DNA of 64,000 nucleotides from Streptomyces flavotricini (GCF_020639365.1 NZ_JAINUL010000001.1:7992615-8056614); one strand, 5' to 3'; positions 25,047-34,058 are shown, numbered from the stretch's first letter. Notes: generated from the letters alone by a model not told the origin. Numbers and translations are program-made.

Positions 25047-26723
25047 ATGCGGGGAGGGGAGACGGCCGCCGGCACGCCCGGCGGCGACGGCGCCCTCCTC
25101 TTCCGGCTGCTCGGGCCGGTCCGGGTCGGCCTGCCCGGCGGCCCGGCGCACCGGCCCGGGCCGCCGCGCCGGCAGGCCGTCCTGAGCGTCCTGCTCCTGC
25201 GGCGGCGCCGGCCGGTCACGGGGGCCGAACTCGTCGCGGCCGTCTGGGGCGACGACGCCCCGGCCAGCGCGGCCGGGAACCTGCGCACCCACCTGTGGGC
25301 GCTGCGCACCCTGCTCGAACCCGGCCGCACCCCCCGGGAGCCGGCCCGGATCCTGCTCGGGGACGAGCACGGGTACGCGCTGCACACCTCGCCGGAGTCG
25401 GTCGACGCCTGGCGGTTCGAGCAGCGGGCCGAGGCCGCCCGGCAGGCCCGCGCGCGCGGTGACACCGCCGCCGAACACGCCCTGCTGGCCGGGGCGCTGG
25501 GCCAGTGGTCCGGGGAGGCCCTGGCCGGCGTGCCCGGCCCGTTCGCCGAAGAGGAACGCACCCGGCTCGCCGCCCTGCGCGCGACCGCCCGCAAGCGGCA
25601 CATCGTCTGCGCCCTGCGCCTCGGCCTGCACCACACGGTGATCCCCGAACTGTCGGCGCTCACCCGGGAGTTCCCGCTCGACGAGGAGCTGCGGGCCCTG
25701 TTCATGCGCGCCCTGCACGGCTGCGGCCGGCGGGCGGAGGCGTTCACCGTGTTCGCCGACACGCACCGGACCCTGGGTGAGGAACTGGGCGTGGCCCCGT
25801 GCCCGGAGCTGACGGCCCTGCACGCCCGCCTGCTCGCCGACGACCCGCCGCCCTTCGTCCTCCGGCCGTCCGGCCCGCTCGTCCGGTCGGCCCTCCCGGA
25901 CGCGGCGGAACGCGCCCTCACCCGGGCGAAGAGCGTCCTCGTCGAGGGGGAGGAGCGCGGCGCCGTCCCCGTCCTGGTGATCACCGGCCCCGGCGGGGCG
26001 GGCAAGACGGCACTGGCCGCGCGGGTGGCGGACGATGTCGCCCATCGCTTCCCCGACGGCCGCCTCTCGGCCGACCTGCGGACCTGGGGCCCGGTCCCGG
26101 CCGGTCCCGGCCCGCTTCTGGCGCATCTCCTCCGAGCCCTCGCGGTCCCGGCCTCGCGGATCCCCGCCGACCCGGATGAACGGGCCGCGCTCTACCGGTC
26201 GGCCCTCTCGGGGCGGCGGGTCCTCGTCGTCCTCCACGGCGCCCGCGACGCGGCGCAGGTCACGCCGCTGCTGCCCGGCGGCCCCGGCAGCGCCGTCCTC
26301 CTCACCACCCGCTCCCGCGTCCTCGCACCCGCCCTGCCCGCCGCGACGCGCATCGAGCTCGCCGCCCGTCCGTACGCCGAGGACCCGCCCCCCGGGGAGG
26401 GCACCGGCGGGCCGGACGCCGATGTGCCGGACGCCGATGTGCCGGACGCCGATGTGCCGGGCAGCGATCTGCCGGACAGCGATGTGCCGGGCAGCGGCGC
26501 GCCGGACACCGATGCTCCCGACCAGGGCGACCTGCCGCCCTCACTGGTCCCCGCCGCCCGTCGGCTCGCCCGCTCCGGAGCCGGCCTGTCGTCCGTCGAA
26601 GCCCTCGCGGCCGCATGGGGCACCGACCGTGCCGACGCGGCCCTCATCGCCGAGGCCCTGGTGGACGCGGGGGTGCTGGACACCCCTGCCGCGGGCACCT
26701 ACCGCCTGCCCGCCCGGCCCTGA
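25047..26723 (+). CDS. SARP-family regulator with shortened NB-ARC domain (558 aa)
   Basis: Streptomyces antibiotic regulatory protein. Residues 18-105 are the OmpR-like DNA-binding domain (RLLGPVRVGL ... RRQAVLSVLLL ... LVAAVWGDDAP), residues 110-258 the BTAD bacterial transcriptional activation domain, and residues 305-440 an NB-ARC ATPase start with P-loop GPGGAGKT at 314-321. After about residue 450 the usual ATPase and TPR parts are replaced by a repeat of five-residue units (PDADV, PGSDL, PDSDV and similar) and about 60 more residues. Full-length members reach about 950 aa, so this one is shortened. GAGGAG precedes the ATG. It sits between the lanthipeptide genes and a second SARP and is a candidate activator of either cluster or of lst. 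Confidence 0.85.
   Translation: MRGGETAAGTPGGDGALLFRLLGPVRVGLPGGPAHRPGPPRRQAVLSVLLLRRRRPVTGAELVAAVWGDDAPASAAGNLRTHLWALRTLLEPGRTPREPARILLGDEHGYALHTSPESVDAWRFEQRAEAARQARARGDTAAEHALLAGALGQWSGEALAGVPGPFAEEERTRLAALRATARKRHIVCALRLGLHHTVIPELSALTREFPLDEELRALFMRALHGCGRRAEAFTVFADTHRTLGEELGVAPCPELTALHARLLADDPPPFVLRPSGPLVRSALPDAAERALTRAKSVLVEGEERGAVPVLVITGPGGAGKTALAARVADDVAHRFPDGRLSADLRTWGPVPAGPGPLLAHLLRALAVPASRIPADPDERAALYRSALSGRRVLVVLHGARDAAQVTPLLPGGPGSAVLLTTRSRVLAPALPAATRIELAARPYAEDPPPGEGTGGPDADVPDADVPDADVPGSDLPDSDVPGSGAPDTDAPDQGDLPPSLVPAARRLARSGAGLSSVEALAAAWGTDRADAALIAEALVDAGVLDTPAAGTYRLPARP
26410..26524 (+). repeat. In-frame 15-base repeats coding PDADV-type pentapeptides
   Basis: About seven 15-base units (GCCGGACGCCGATGT and variants) encode consecutive PDADV, PDADV, PDADV, PGSDL, PDSDV, PGSGA and PDTDA. 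Early copies are identical and later ones have drifted. The repeat lies where the NB-ARC domain should continue. Confidence 0.8.
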
Positions 26724-26750
26724 GGGACCGGCAGCCGGCCGTCGGCCCCT

Positions 26751-26781
26751 TTTCGTGACGCGGCGCCGGAGTTTCGTCACG
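26751..26781. repeat. Inverted repeat element X, copy 2
   Basis: TTTCGTGACG, 11 bases, TTTCGTCACGAA; the arms TTCGTGACG and CGTCACGAA are exact complements. It matches 19293-19321 and lies 28 bases after the first SARP stop, in a 321-base gap (26724-27044) that otherwise contains only element Y, copy 2. Confidence 0.7.
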
Positions 26782-26889
26782 AATGCCCGTCCTGCGGACG
26801 TGCCCGGACGGGTCGCGCCCGCGCGCACCCCCACACCCCTCGCGCAGCTCCCGCTCCACCCGGCCGGGGGCCGGGCGCCCGGCGCCGCA

Positions 26890-26923
26890 TGCCTCCTAAA
26901 GGTGCATGGCATTCACATGATCC
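26890..26923. repeat. Repeat element Y, copy 2
   Basis: Bases 26890-26911 are identical to 20657-20678, which there carry the ribosome site and 5' end of the TrmB/LuxR regulator gene; similarity runs on to 26923. On the minus strand TAGGAGG is present here too, but the ATG only one base later would be too close, and the following 37-codon frame looks random. Together with element X it may mark a lost regulator gene. Confidence 0.75.
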
Positions 26924-27044
26924 TTTGAGATGCAGTCACGCCCCCGGTCCGCCTGGCAAGGTCGTTCCGAGCCCGGCGGGCCGGCCCCCCCCTGCCACCC
27001 GCCGGGCCGGGGGAATCCGTACGTCCTTCAACGGAGGTGACGCC

Positions 27045-27164
27045 GTGCGCACGATCACCGCAGAGATCCAGGCCGGACCGGTCCCGACCATCGGCCCGTT
27101 CCCGGGCCCCGCGGCCGAACGGACACCCCGTCACCAGGGGGGAGCCCACCGTGGACCGCGCTGA
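27045..27164 (+). CDS. Possible 39-aa upstream ORF coupled to SARP gene
   Basis: GTG at 27045 follows an ideal AACGGAGGTGA site by 3-4 bases. The frame codes 39 residues beginning MRTITAEIQAGPVPTIGPF and ends at a TGA 14 bases inside the next gene, in another frame. The excellent ribosome site and the overlap suggest a translated leader that controls the SARP gene behind it, or a small peptide. The sequence itself matches nothing I know. Confidence 0.5.
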   Translation: MRTITAEIQAGPVPTIGPFPGPAAERTPRHQGGAHRGPR

Positions 27165-30051
27165 GCTGCCCGAACCGTTCTTCTCCGTACTCGGAGCGGT
27201 CCGAATCCGCAGCGCCGGGTTACAGCTTCCCCTCGGCTCGCCGCAACAGCGGGCGCTGCTCGCGATGCTCCTCCTGCGCCGCAACGACGTCGTGGACCTC
27301 GACGAGATCGTCGACGGCCTCTGGGGGGAGGAGCCGCCGCGCACCGCCGTGGGCACGGTCAGGTCGCACGTCTACCGGCTCCGGCGCGCGCTCGGGCCCC
27401 GGATCGTGACCCACGGCCAGGGGTACCTCCTGCACGTCGCCCCCGGCGCACTGGACCTCGACGTGTTCGACGAGCTGGTGGCCCAGGCCCGCGGGTGCAC
27501 CGCCGAGGAGGGGACCGGCGAGGCGGCCGAGCTGCTGGCCAGGGCGCTCGGGCTGTGGCAGGGGGCTCCGCTCGCGGGGCTCCCGGGCCCGTACGCCGCG
27601 ATCCACCGCGAACGCCTGTCGGAGCTGCGGCTGTCGGTGCTGCTGGAACGCATCGAGCTCGACCTGCGGCTGGGACGGCACGACCGGCTCGTCCCCGAAC
27701 TGACCGGCCTCTGTGCGGAACACCCGCTCCACGGGAGGCTGCGGGAACTGGCCGGGCTCGCGCTCGTACGCAGCGGCCGCGGCGCCCCGGCGGCGCGGGA
27801 CGAGCAGCCCGCCCGCCCCCACCGGACCCCCGGGACACCGCCCGCCGCCGATGCGCCGCACGCACCAGCTGAACCACCCGTCCCCCCGGACCCCGCCGCG
27901 CTGCCGGTGCCGGTGCCGCTGCCCAAGCCGGCACAGCTGCCCTGTCCCCCGGACCACCTCGTCGGCCGCGCGGAGGTGGTGGCCGAGGTCCTCGACACGC
28001 TGACGACTCCCCGGCCCGGGTCCATCGCCGTCGTCACGGTCACCGGCACCGGAGGTGTCGGCAAGAGCGCGCTCACCGTCCACGTCGCCCAGCGACTGCG
28101 GGACCGCTATCCCGAGGGGCAGCTGTACGCGAGCCTGCACGGCACCTCGAAGGACCCCGCGGACCCCGGCACGGTCCTGGCCGGCTTCCTCCAGGCGCTC
28201 GGGACGCACGCGTCGCAGATCCCGGCCGGTCAGCAGGAGCGGGCCGCGCTCTTCCGCACGACCGTGGCCGACCGGCGGATCCTGCTGGTCCTGGACGACG
28301 CCCGGGACACCGCCCAGGTCGAGGCATTGCTCCCGGGAACGCCGACCTGCGCGGTGCTCGTCACCGGGCGTTCCACGCTGGACGGGCTGCCCACCGTACG
28401 CCGCGTGCGCCTTGAGCCCCTGGCAGTCCCCGAGGCACTGGCCGTGCTCGGAGCCGTCGCGGGTCCGCAGCGGATCGCCGCCGAGGCCGACCAGGCGCAG
28501 GCCCTGGCGGAGCGGTGCGGCGGACTGCCCCTGGCCCTGCGCCTCGCCGGCGCGCGGCTCGCGGCGCGGCCCTCGTGGACGCTGTCCGACTTCGTCCGCC
28601 TCCTGGACGGCGGCCACCCGGCGTTCCCCGCGCTGCCCCCGTTCTCCGTCTTCCCCGCACCCGCCGGATCGCAGGACGGCATCACGGCGTGCCTGCGGCC
28701 CGGCTACGACCTGCTGGAAGAGGAAGAGGCCCGGCTGCTGCGGCTGTTGGCGCTGCCTCGCGGGGGCGCCACGGACATCGCCGGTGCGGCCGCCCTCGGC
28801 GGGCTGTCACCGGCGCGGGCCGGACAGTTCCTGGAGCGGCTGACCGGCCGCGGTCTGCTCGAATCGCCCCGCCCCGGCGTCTACCGCCAGTACCCCCTGC
28901 TCCGCATGTTCGCGGCCGAGCGCTCCCACGAGCAGGACCGGCCCGAGGAGCGGGAGGCGGCCATGACCCGCTTCCTCGACCACCTGCTCGCCGAGGCCCG
29001 CACCGTCCACGCCGCCGAGCGCCCCGGCCACCACGTGGTCGGCCTGCTCCCCCCGGACACGTGCCCCGGCCGCCCCGACAGCCGCCGACGCCTCGTCGAT
29101 CCGGACCACGACGGCGCGCTCGCCGTCGCCGCGCAGATCGTCGAAGCCGTGCCGTCGGCCGTCGCCGTGGCCGCCGACCTCGCGCTCGCCGTCGAACCGC
29201 TCCTGGAGGGCTCGTACCTGTGGGCCGATTCCCTCGAACCGCTTCGCCGGATCCTGCGGACCGCACAGGACCAGGGGCACCTGCGAGCGGCCGGCCGCGC
29301 CGGCCACCTGCTCGGCAGCGCACTGGCCCACCTGGGACGGCTGGACGAGGCGGACCGGATCCTGGACGCCGCCGAACACGCGGCGCGGGCGGTGAGCGAC
29401 GAAGCGGTGCACACCGGGATCCTCAACCGCCGGGCCCACGTGTGCCAGTACCGGGCGCACTGGCTCCAGGCCGACGTCCTGCACCGGCAGGCCGTCACCG
29501 CCGCCGAGGAGTACGGGAGCGACTGGGCCTGCCGCAACGCCCGCGCGAACAGCGTCAGCACCCTGCTGCGCCTCAGCCGGCGCGACGAGGCCGCCGAGAT
29601 CAGCCGGACCACCCTCGCGTCCGCCGTCGAAGCGCAGGACCAGGGCGGCGAGGCGTACGCCCTGTACAACCTGGGACTCACCGCCCGCCATCTGGGCCGC
29701 ACCGACGAGGCGGTGGACCGGCACCGGCAGAGCGCCGCACTGGGAGCGCGGCACGGCTCTCCCGCGATGGAGGCGATGAACCTGGTGTCGGAAACGGCCG
29801 CCCAACTGGCCGGGAACCGCCTGCCGGCGGCCGTGGAATGCGGCGAACGCGCGGTGGCCGCGACCCGTCGGCTCCGCTGGCACACGGCCGAGGTCCGGGC
29901 ACTGCGGCTCCTGGGCAGCGCCCTGGCGGCCGCCGGCGACCGGCGACGCGCCAGGGCCCGGCTCGAACAGGCCGCTGCGGTCCTCACCCTGTCCGGCCTG
30001 CCCCGCCGCCCGCACGACCCCCTCCTGCCGCCCGACGCCGCCTCGGCCTGA
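27151..30051 (+). CDS. SARP-family regulator with NB-ARC and TPR domains (966 aa)
   Basis: Full-length SARP of the AfsR type. The winged-helix DNA-binding domain is at about 8-95 (FSVLGAVRIRS ... QQRALLAMLLLRRNDVV ... GLWGEEPP ... VRSHVYRLRRAL), the BTAD domain at 98-245, a Pro-rich linker at 250-275, and an NB-ARC ATPase follows with P-loop GTGGVGKS at 299-306, LLVLDDARDT as Walker B, and GGLPLALRLAGARL. TPR-like helices fill the rest (from about residue 680). GTG at 27151 follows AGGGGGGAG. Such proteins bind direct repeats upstream of -10 boxes and activate antibiotic clusters, with ATP binding as control. The target could be the lst or lanthipeptide genes; the sequence does not decide this. 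Confidence 0.88.
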   Translation: MDRAELPEPFFSVLGAVRIRSAGLQLPLGSPQQRALLAMLLLRRNDVVDLDEIVDGLWGEEPPRTAVGTVRSHVYRLRRALGPRIVTHGQGYLLHVAPGALDLDVFDELVAQARGCTAEEGTGEAAELLARALGLWQGAPLAGLPGPYAAIHRERLSELRLSVLLERIELDLRLGRHDRLVPELTGLCAEHPLHGRLRELAGLALVRSGRGAPAARDEQPARPHRTPGTPPAADAPHAPAEPPVPPDPAALPVPVPLPKPAQLPCPPDHLVGRAEVVAEVLDTLTTPRPGSIAVVTVTGTGGVGKSALTVHVAQRLRDRYPEGQLYASLHGTSKDPADPGTVLAGFLQALGTHASQIPAGQQERAALFRTTVADRRILLVLDDARDTAQVEALLPGTPTCAVLVTGRSTLDGLPTVRRVRLEPLAVPEALAVLGAVAGPQRIAAEADQAQALAERCGGLPLALRLAGARLAARPSWTLSDFVRLLDGGHPAFPALPPFSVFPAPAGSQDGITACLRPGYDLLEEEEARLLRLLALPRGGATDIAGAAALGGLSPARAGQFLERLTGRGLLESPRPGVYRQYPLLRMFAAERSHEQDRPEEREAAMTRFLDHLLAEARTVHAAERPGHHVVGLLPPDTCPGRPDSRRRLVDPDHDGALAVAAQIVEAVPSAVAVAADLALAVEPLLEGSYLWADSLEPLRRILRTAQDQGHLRAAGRAGHLLGSALAHLGRLDEADRILDAAEHAARAVSDEAVHTGILNRRAHVCQYRAHWLQADVLHRQAVTAAEEYGSDWACRNARANSVSTLLRLSRRDEAAEISRTTLASAVEAQDQGGEAYALYNLGLTARHLGRTDEAVDRHRQSAALGARHGSPAMEAMNLVSETAAQLAGNRLPAAVECGERAVAATRRLRWHTAEVRALRLLGSALAAAGDRRRARARLEQAAAVLTLSGLPRRPHDPLLPPDAASA

Positions 30052-30069
30052 CCGCGGCCCGGCCGACTG

Positions 30070-30474
30070 GTGAATCCGCCAACTCCGGCCTGCGTACTGA
30101 TCTCGCTGACCCCGGACATCCCCGGCTGGGCCGCGGCGACCCTCCTGCTGGCCGGGGTCGCCGTGCACACGATCGGCGAACTCTGGCACGCGGCCGCCGG
30201 GTTCGAGGTCTCCTTCGCCCTGGCGCCCGAGCGGGCCACCGGCCAGTACCTCGGTGTCTTCGGGCTCGGAGCCGGCCTGGCCGAGGCCGCCGGGCCGGCC
30301 CTGATCATCTTCCTGTGCATCACCTGGGGCTGCCCCGGCTGGTACGTCATGGGAGTCCTGTTCGCCCTCACCGGCCTGGCCGCCCCCCTCGCCGTCCGCT
30401 GGGCGGGGCGCCACCGACCCACCGAGCAGCCGCGGTTCGAGGGCGAGCAGGCGCGATCCCCGGCTACCGCCTGA
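30070..30474 (+). pseudogene. MFS transporter remnant, C-terminal part only (134 aa)
   Basis: The frame encodes only the last three or four membrane helices of a 12-helix MFS drug transporter: the segment HTIGELWHAAAGFEVSFALAPERATGQYLGVFGLG is a typical loop between helices 9 and 10 or 10 and 11, followed by two hydrophobic stretches and a charged tail. A full transporter has about 400-430 residues, so some 300 are missing. The frame begins 18 bases after the SARP stop; no N-terminal part is found in other frames upstream. Most likely a deletion fused this fragment behind the SARP gene. Confidence 0.75.
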
Positions 30475-30603
30475 GCCGTTGGGGCGGGGAGCGCGCGACG
30501 GAACACGCAGGCGGACGGACGGGTCAAGCTCTCCGCCGGCACCCTCTGCGGTGCGGTGGACCGGATGGAACGGTCCGGGGAGGCACTCCGGTCGCCGGGC
30601 GGA

Positions 30604-31635
30604 TCAGGCGTGCGTCGCGGCGCCCCGCGCACGCGGCAGCGGCGCACCTCCCGGCAGGCCGGAATGACCGGAAGCGGCCCTCATGACCGTGAAGTGAACC
30701 TGAAGCGCTCCCGTCCACACCAGGGCCGAGCCCAGCAGGTGGAGCATCACGACGAGCGAGGGCAGGGCCGTCAGCGACTGCACGAGCCCCACGGCGCCCT
30801 GACCCAGGAGCACGGCCAGGAAGACGGCGGCCTTGCGGCGCGCGGCACCGAAGCCCTCCCGGGGCAGTGCGGACAGCAGCGCCGCGGCCAAGGCCAGGAC
30901 CACCGCGGCCAGCGCGCCGTGGACCACGGTCACGGCGGTCCAGTCGAAGGGCATGCGCGCCACGTCGGAGGAGTCACCGGCGTGCGGTCCGGAACCGGTG
31001 GCGAGCGTACCCACGGCCACCAACAGGGCCGTCACCGCGACCAGGGCCGCCGACGGCGACCGGATGCGCGCGACGGGCCGGCCGCCCTCGCCGCCCGCGG
31101 CGCCGTCCGCATCCGCATCCGCATCCGCATCCGCATCGGCATCGGCTGTGCCGTCGGCACCGGCGTACGCCGCGTGCCAGGTGTACACCGCGGCGGTGAG
31201 CAGCAGCGTGGCGGCGAGGAAGTGCGCGGCGACGATGTACGGGCTCAGCCGCATCCACACGGTCACCCCGCCGACGACCGCGTTCAGTACGACGATCCAG
31301 AACTGCGCCCAGCCTCCGCGCAGTACCGCGGGCATCGGCCTTTCCTGGAGGCGTGCGGTGATGATGACCCAGCCCACCACCGCGCACAGCGCCCCGGTCA
31401 GGAGCCGGTTCCCGAATTCGATGGCGCCGTGCACTCCCATCTCCGCGGTGGGGGCCAGCGTCTCTCCCGTACACATGGGCCAATCGGTACAGCCGAGACC
31501 GGAGCCGGTGACGCGGACGATTCCACCGGTCACGATGATCGCGATACTCGCCACGACCGAACCCAGTGCGGCCCGTCCGACGCTCTTCGCCCCGAGCGAG
31601 TACCTGCCGGCAAGCCATGAGAGGGGAGTTCGCAC
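30604..31635 (-). CDS. ctaA: Heme A synthase CtaA/Cox15 (343 aa)
   Basis: Eight-helix membrane enzyme that oxidises the C8 methyl of heme O to make heme A for aa3-type cytochrome oxidase. The start of helix 1 leads to VTGSGLGCTDWPMCTG, with Cys49 and Cys55 as the extracellular Cys pair of Gram-positive CtaA. The heme ligands are likely the His of GVHGAIEFGNRLL, AAHFLAAT, VVHGALA and MLHLLGSALVW. The GTG at 31635 follows GGAAGG. A cytoplasmic loop near residue 165-180 holds a run of alternating Asp-Ala repeats, coded by hexamers, which is not part of the family. It stands alone; assembly genes such as ctaB are not visible here. Confidence 0.92.
   Translation of the reverse strand: MRTPLSWLAGRYSLGAKSVGRAALGSVVASIAIIVTGGIVRVTGSGLGCTDWPMCTGETLAPTAEMGVHGAIEFGNRLLTGALCAVVGWVIITARLQERPMPAVLRGGWAQFWIVVLNAVVGGVTVWMRLSPYIVAAHFLAATLLLTAAVYTWHAAYAGADGTADADADADADADADGAAGGEGGRPVARIRSPSAALVAVTALLVAVGTLATGSGPHAGDSSDVARMPFDWTAVTVVHGALAAVVLALAAALLSALPREGFGAARRKAAVFLAVLLGQGAVGLVQSLTALPSLVVMLHLLGSALVWTGALQVHFTVMRAASGHSGLPGGAPLPRARGAATHA
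31099..31148. repeat. Hexamer repeat inside heme A synthase gene
   Basis: Five copies of CGCATC and two of GGCATC in a row on the plus strand code a run of Asp-Ala residues in the loop between helices 4 and 5 of the minus-strand gene. Whole-codon units keep the frame, so length could vary harmlessly. Confidence 0.8.
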
Positions 31636-31887
31636 GATCGGCCTTCCTCTGTTCCGCTCTTCCGCAACGCGGAACCCCAGCCTATGCCGCGCGTTCCCCC
31701 GGACCGACGGGGCGTCGCACACGGGGAAGGCTCCGCCTTCCGGCCCATCAAGGGCACCGGCCCTCACGCCGAAGAAGATCGGGCGGAGTCGTCCCACCCC
31801 TCGCGTTCCGGTACGCCCGCGCGCCCCACGCCGCCCTGACGGCGGCGGCCCCGCACCCCGGCCGCCGAGGCCCGGAGGAGATCCCGC

Positions 31888-33360
31888 ATGCGCGTCCGCC
31901 CGCCCTCGACCGCCGTCGCCACCACCGCGATCCTGCTCGCCGCGGTCACCGGCGCGACCCCCGCCGCGGCGGACCACGGCCCCGACATCGCGCCGTTGAC
32001 CAAGGTGTCCCACGGCGACCCGTACGCGGACTGCACCATCGGCGCGAGCTCTCCCGACAGCGTGGTCTACCCGGGCACCGAGGTCGAGCCGTACCTGTCC
32101 GTCGACCCGCGCGACTCGAAGCGCGTGGTCACCGTGTTCCAGCAGGACCGCTGGAACGACGGAGGGGCCCGGGGCCTGGCGGCCGCCTGGAGCACGGACG
32201 GCCGCACCTTCCACCGCAGCACGCTGCCCTTCAGCCTGTGCGCCCCGGGCGGCGCCGACTTCGAACGGGCCACCGACCCCTGGGTGAGCACCGGCCCGGA
32301 CGGCACCGTCTACGCCAGTGGAGAAGGCGTCGACTTCACCAAGAGCACGCGCACCGGCCTCCTGGCCGCCACGTCCCGCGACGGCGGCCGCACCTGGCGG
32401 AACCTCACCACCACGCACGTCGACGCGCAGCCGTTCTTCAACGACAAGCCCTCACTCACCGCAGACCCGATCCGCAAGGGCACCGCCTACCAGGTCTGGA
32501 ACCGCCTCGACAACGACCCGCCCGGCCCCAGCTCCCTCGACGGTCCGGGATACATCTCCCTCACCCGCGACGGCGGCCGCACCTGGAGCAAGGCCCGGCC
32601 GTTCGTCGACACCGCCGCCGTGCCCAACACCCAGACCATCGGCCATCTGATCGTCGTCGACCGGCACACCGGCACCCTGTACGACTTCTTCGACCGGATC
32701 ACCTACTCCGACGACCTGAGCACCGTCGTCGAAGCCCACTACGCGATGGTCACCTCGACCGACGCCGGAGAGACCTGGAGCGCCCCGGTCACCGTGGCCG
32801 AGGACACCTCGGTACCCGAGGTCGACCCGAACGACCCCGCCAAAGCGCTGCGCGCCGCGTCCACCCTGCCCAGCCCGGCCGTCGACCCGAAGACGGGCAC
32901 GCTGTACATGGCCTACGAGGGCTCGGACTTCTCCGGCGGCGCGTTCGACGAGGTCCAGCTGGTGCGCTCCACCGACGGCGGACGCACCTGGGGTGCCCCG
33001 GAGCTGATCAGCCCGAAGGGCGTGCCGGCCTTCTCGCCGTCGATCGCGGTCGACGGGCGGGGCACGGTCGCACTCACCTACTACGACCTGCGCTTCCTCG
33101 AGCCGGGCGACACCACCACCCTGCCCACCGCCCACCAACTGGCCACGCTGGCGCACGGCGACCCGAAGCACCGGACCGAGCGGCGCATCTCGCGGATCTT
33201 CGACTGGCTGCAGGCGCCGTTCGCCGGAGGCTACTTCCTCGGCGACTACCAGGGCCTGGTGGCGGACGACAGGGGAGTCCGGGCCGTGCTGACCGAGACC
33301 CACTCCGGCGCGCCCCTCAACCGTACGGACGTGTACACGGTCGACCTGCGCACCCGCTGA
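31888..33360 (+). CDS. Secreted Asp-box beta-propeller protein, sialidase-like (490 aa)
   Basis: Signal peptide of about 28 residues (MRVRPPSTAVATTAILLAA ... TPAAADH). The mature protein has at least five Asp-box repeats, S-x-D-x-G-x-T-W or close forms: STDGRTF, SRDGGRTW, TRDGGRTW, STDAGETW and STDGGRTW. These mark the loops of a six- or seven-blade propeller as in sialidases and related glycosidases. I do not see a clear Arg triad with a Tyr-Glu pair, so enzyme activity is uncertain; many Streptomyces members are called exo-alpha-sialidase only by fold. The ATG follows a GGAGGAG site. Confidence 0.82.
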   Translation: MRVRPPSTAVATTAILLAAVTGATPAAADHGPDIAPLTKVSHGDPYADCTIGASSPDSVVYPGTEVEPYLSVDPRDSKRVVTVFQQDRWNDGGARGLAAAWSTDGRTFHRSTLPFSLCAPGGADFERATDPWVSTGPDGTVYASGEGVDFTKSTRTGLLAATSRDGGRTWRNLTTTHVDAQPFFNDKPSLTADPIRKGTAYQVWNRLDNDPPGPSSLDGPGYISLTRDGGRTWSKARPFVDTAAVPNTQTIGHLIVVDRHTGTLYDFFDRITYSDDLSTVVEAHYAMVTSTDAGETWSAPVTVAEDTSVPEVDPNDPAKALRAASTLPSPAVDPKTGTLYMAYEGSDFSGGAFDEVQLVRSTDGGRTWGAPELISPKGVPAFSPSIAVDGRGTVALTYYDLRFLEPGDTTTLPTAHQLATLAHGDPKHRTERRISRIFDWLQAPFAGGYFLGDYQGLVADDRGVRAVLTETHSGAPLNRTDVYTVDLRTR

Positions 33361-33431
33361 CCCCGGACGAAGCCGCCCGCGCGGCCGCCTCGGCAGGCGC
33401 CGCCCCGGAGGCCGCGTGAGCGGACGGCCGG

Positions 33432-33908
33432 TCAGGACAGCCGGCACGCGTGGAACCGGTTGGAGTGGACGTTCCCGAACGACGCGGGGATGCGGGCGAT
33501 GCCCTGGCCGGGGCGGATGGTCCTACTCCGCCCCCGGTACTCCGCGGTGCTGTACACGGTGACGCACCGGCCCCACAGCCGGCCGTCGCTGCGCCACGTA
33601 CCGGCACTGTTCCACACGGACGCGCCACCGTTGAACCCGACGTACGCGGTCGTCTCCGGGTACCGCGGCATGTCCTGTGCCACGAAGCTCGCCACACCCG
33701 TGTAGCCGGGGCCGGTCCAGCCGCACACCCAGCCGGCCGGGCACGGCTCGGACGGGGCGGGGGCGGCGCGCGCCGGCGGAGCGGCGAAGGCGGACGCGGT
33801 GCAGAGCACGCAGAGCGCGGCGGCCGCCACCCGCCGCCTCCCCCCGCGCGGGCGGAGTCCGCTGCGCCGGCCTGCGGTCGCTGCGCGTACGGTCGTCACG
33901 GGGATCAC
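33432..33908 (-). CDS. Secreted crystallin-like / I36 peptidase inhibitor-type protein (about 158 aa)
   Basis: Long basic signal peptide (to about residue 48, ...SAFAAPPARA), then a domain beginning CPAGWVCGWTGPGYTG and continuing with VGFNGGASVWNSAG, CVTVYSTAEYRGRSRTIRPGQG, and SFGNVHSNRFHAC. This is the Greek-key pattern of beta/gamma-crystallin-like and peptidase inhibitor family I36 proteins of Streptomyces, with Cys likely forming two disulfides. The start is uncertain: a GTG at 33908 is used, an upstream GTG at 33968 has no ribosome site, and a GTG at 33899 is also possible. Protease inhibition is a family-level guess. Confidence 0.75.
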   Translation of the reverse strand: MIPVTTVRAATAGRRSGLRPRGGRRRVAAAALCVLCTASAFAAPPARAAPAPSEPCPAGWVCGWTGPGYTGVASFVAQDMPRYPETTAYVGFNGGASVWNSAGTWRSDGRLWGRCVTVYSTAEYRGRSRTIRPGQGIARIPASFGNVHSNRFHACRLS

Positions 33909-34058
33909 CGCCCACTCTCGGGGAAACCGCGGGCCGCGCGACGGCCCGCGGGCGCTGTTCCATCGCACCTCCGTTCCGCCTTGATCGCACCACCGGACAC
34001 CCTGGGTGTTCGCGTTTCACTGTGAGTGGCGCGCCGCACACGGGACTACGCTCGGGCC

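Noticed and set aside
26644..26912. Minus-strand frames (71 and 123 codons) starting at or near element Y copy 2
   Set aside because: The start would sit too close to or away from TAGGAGG, and the translations are random, with the SARP gene on the other strand.
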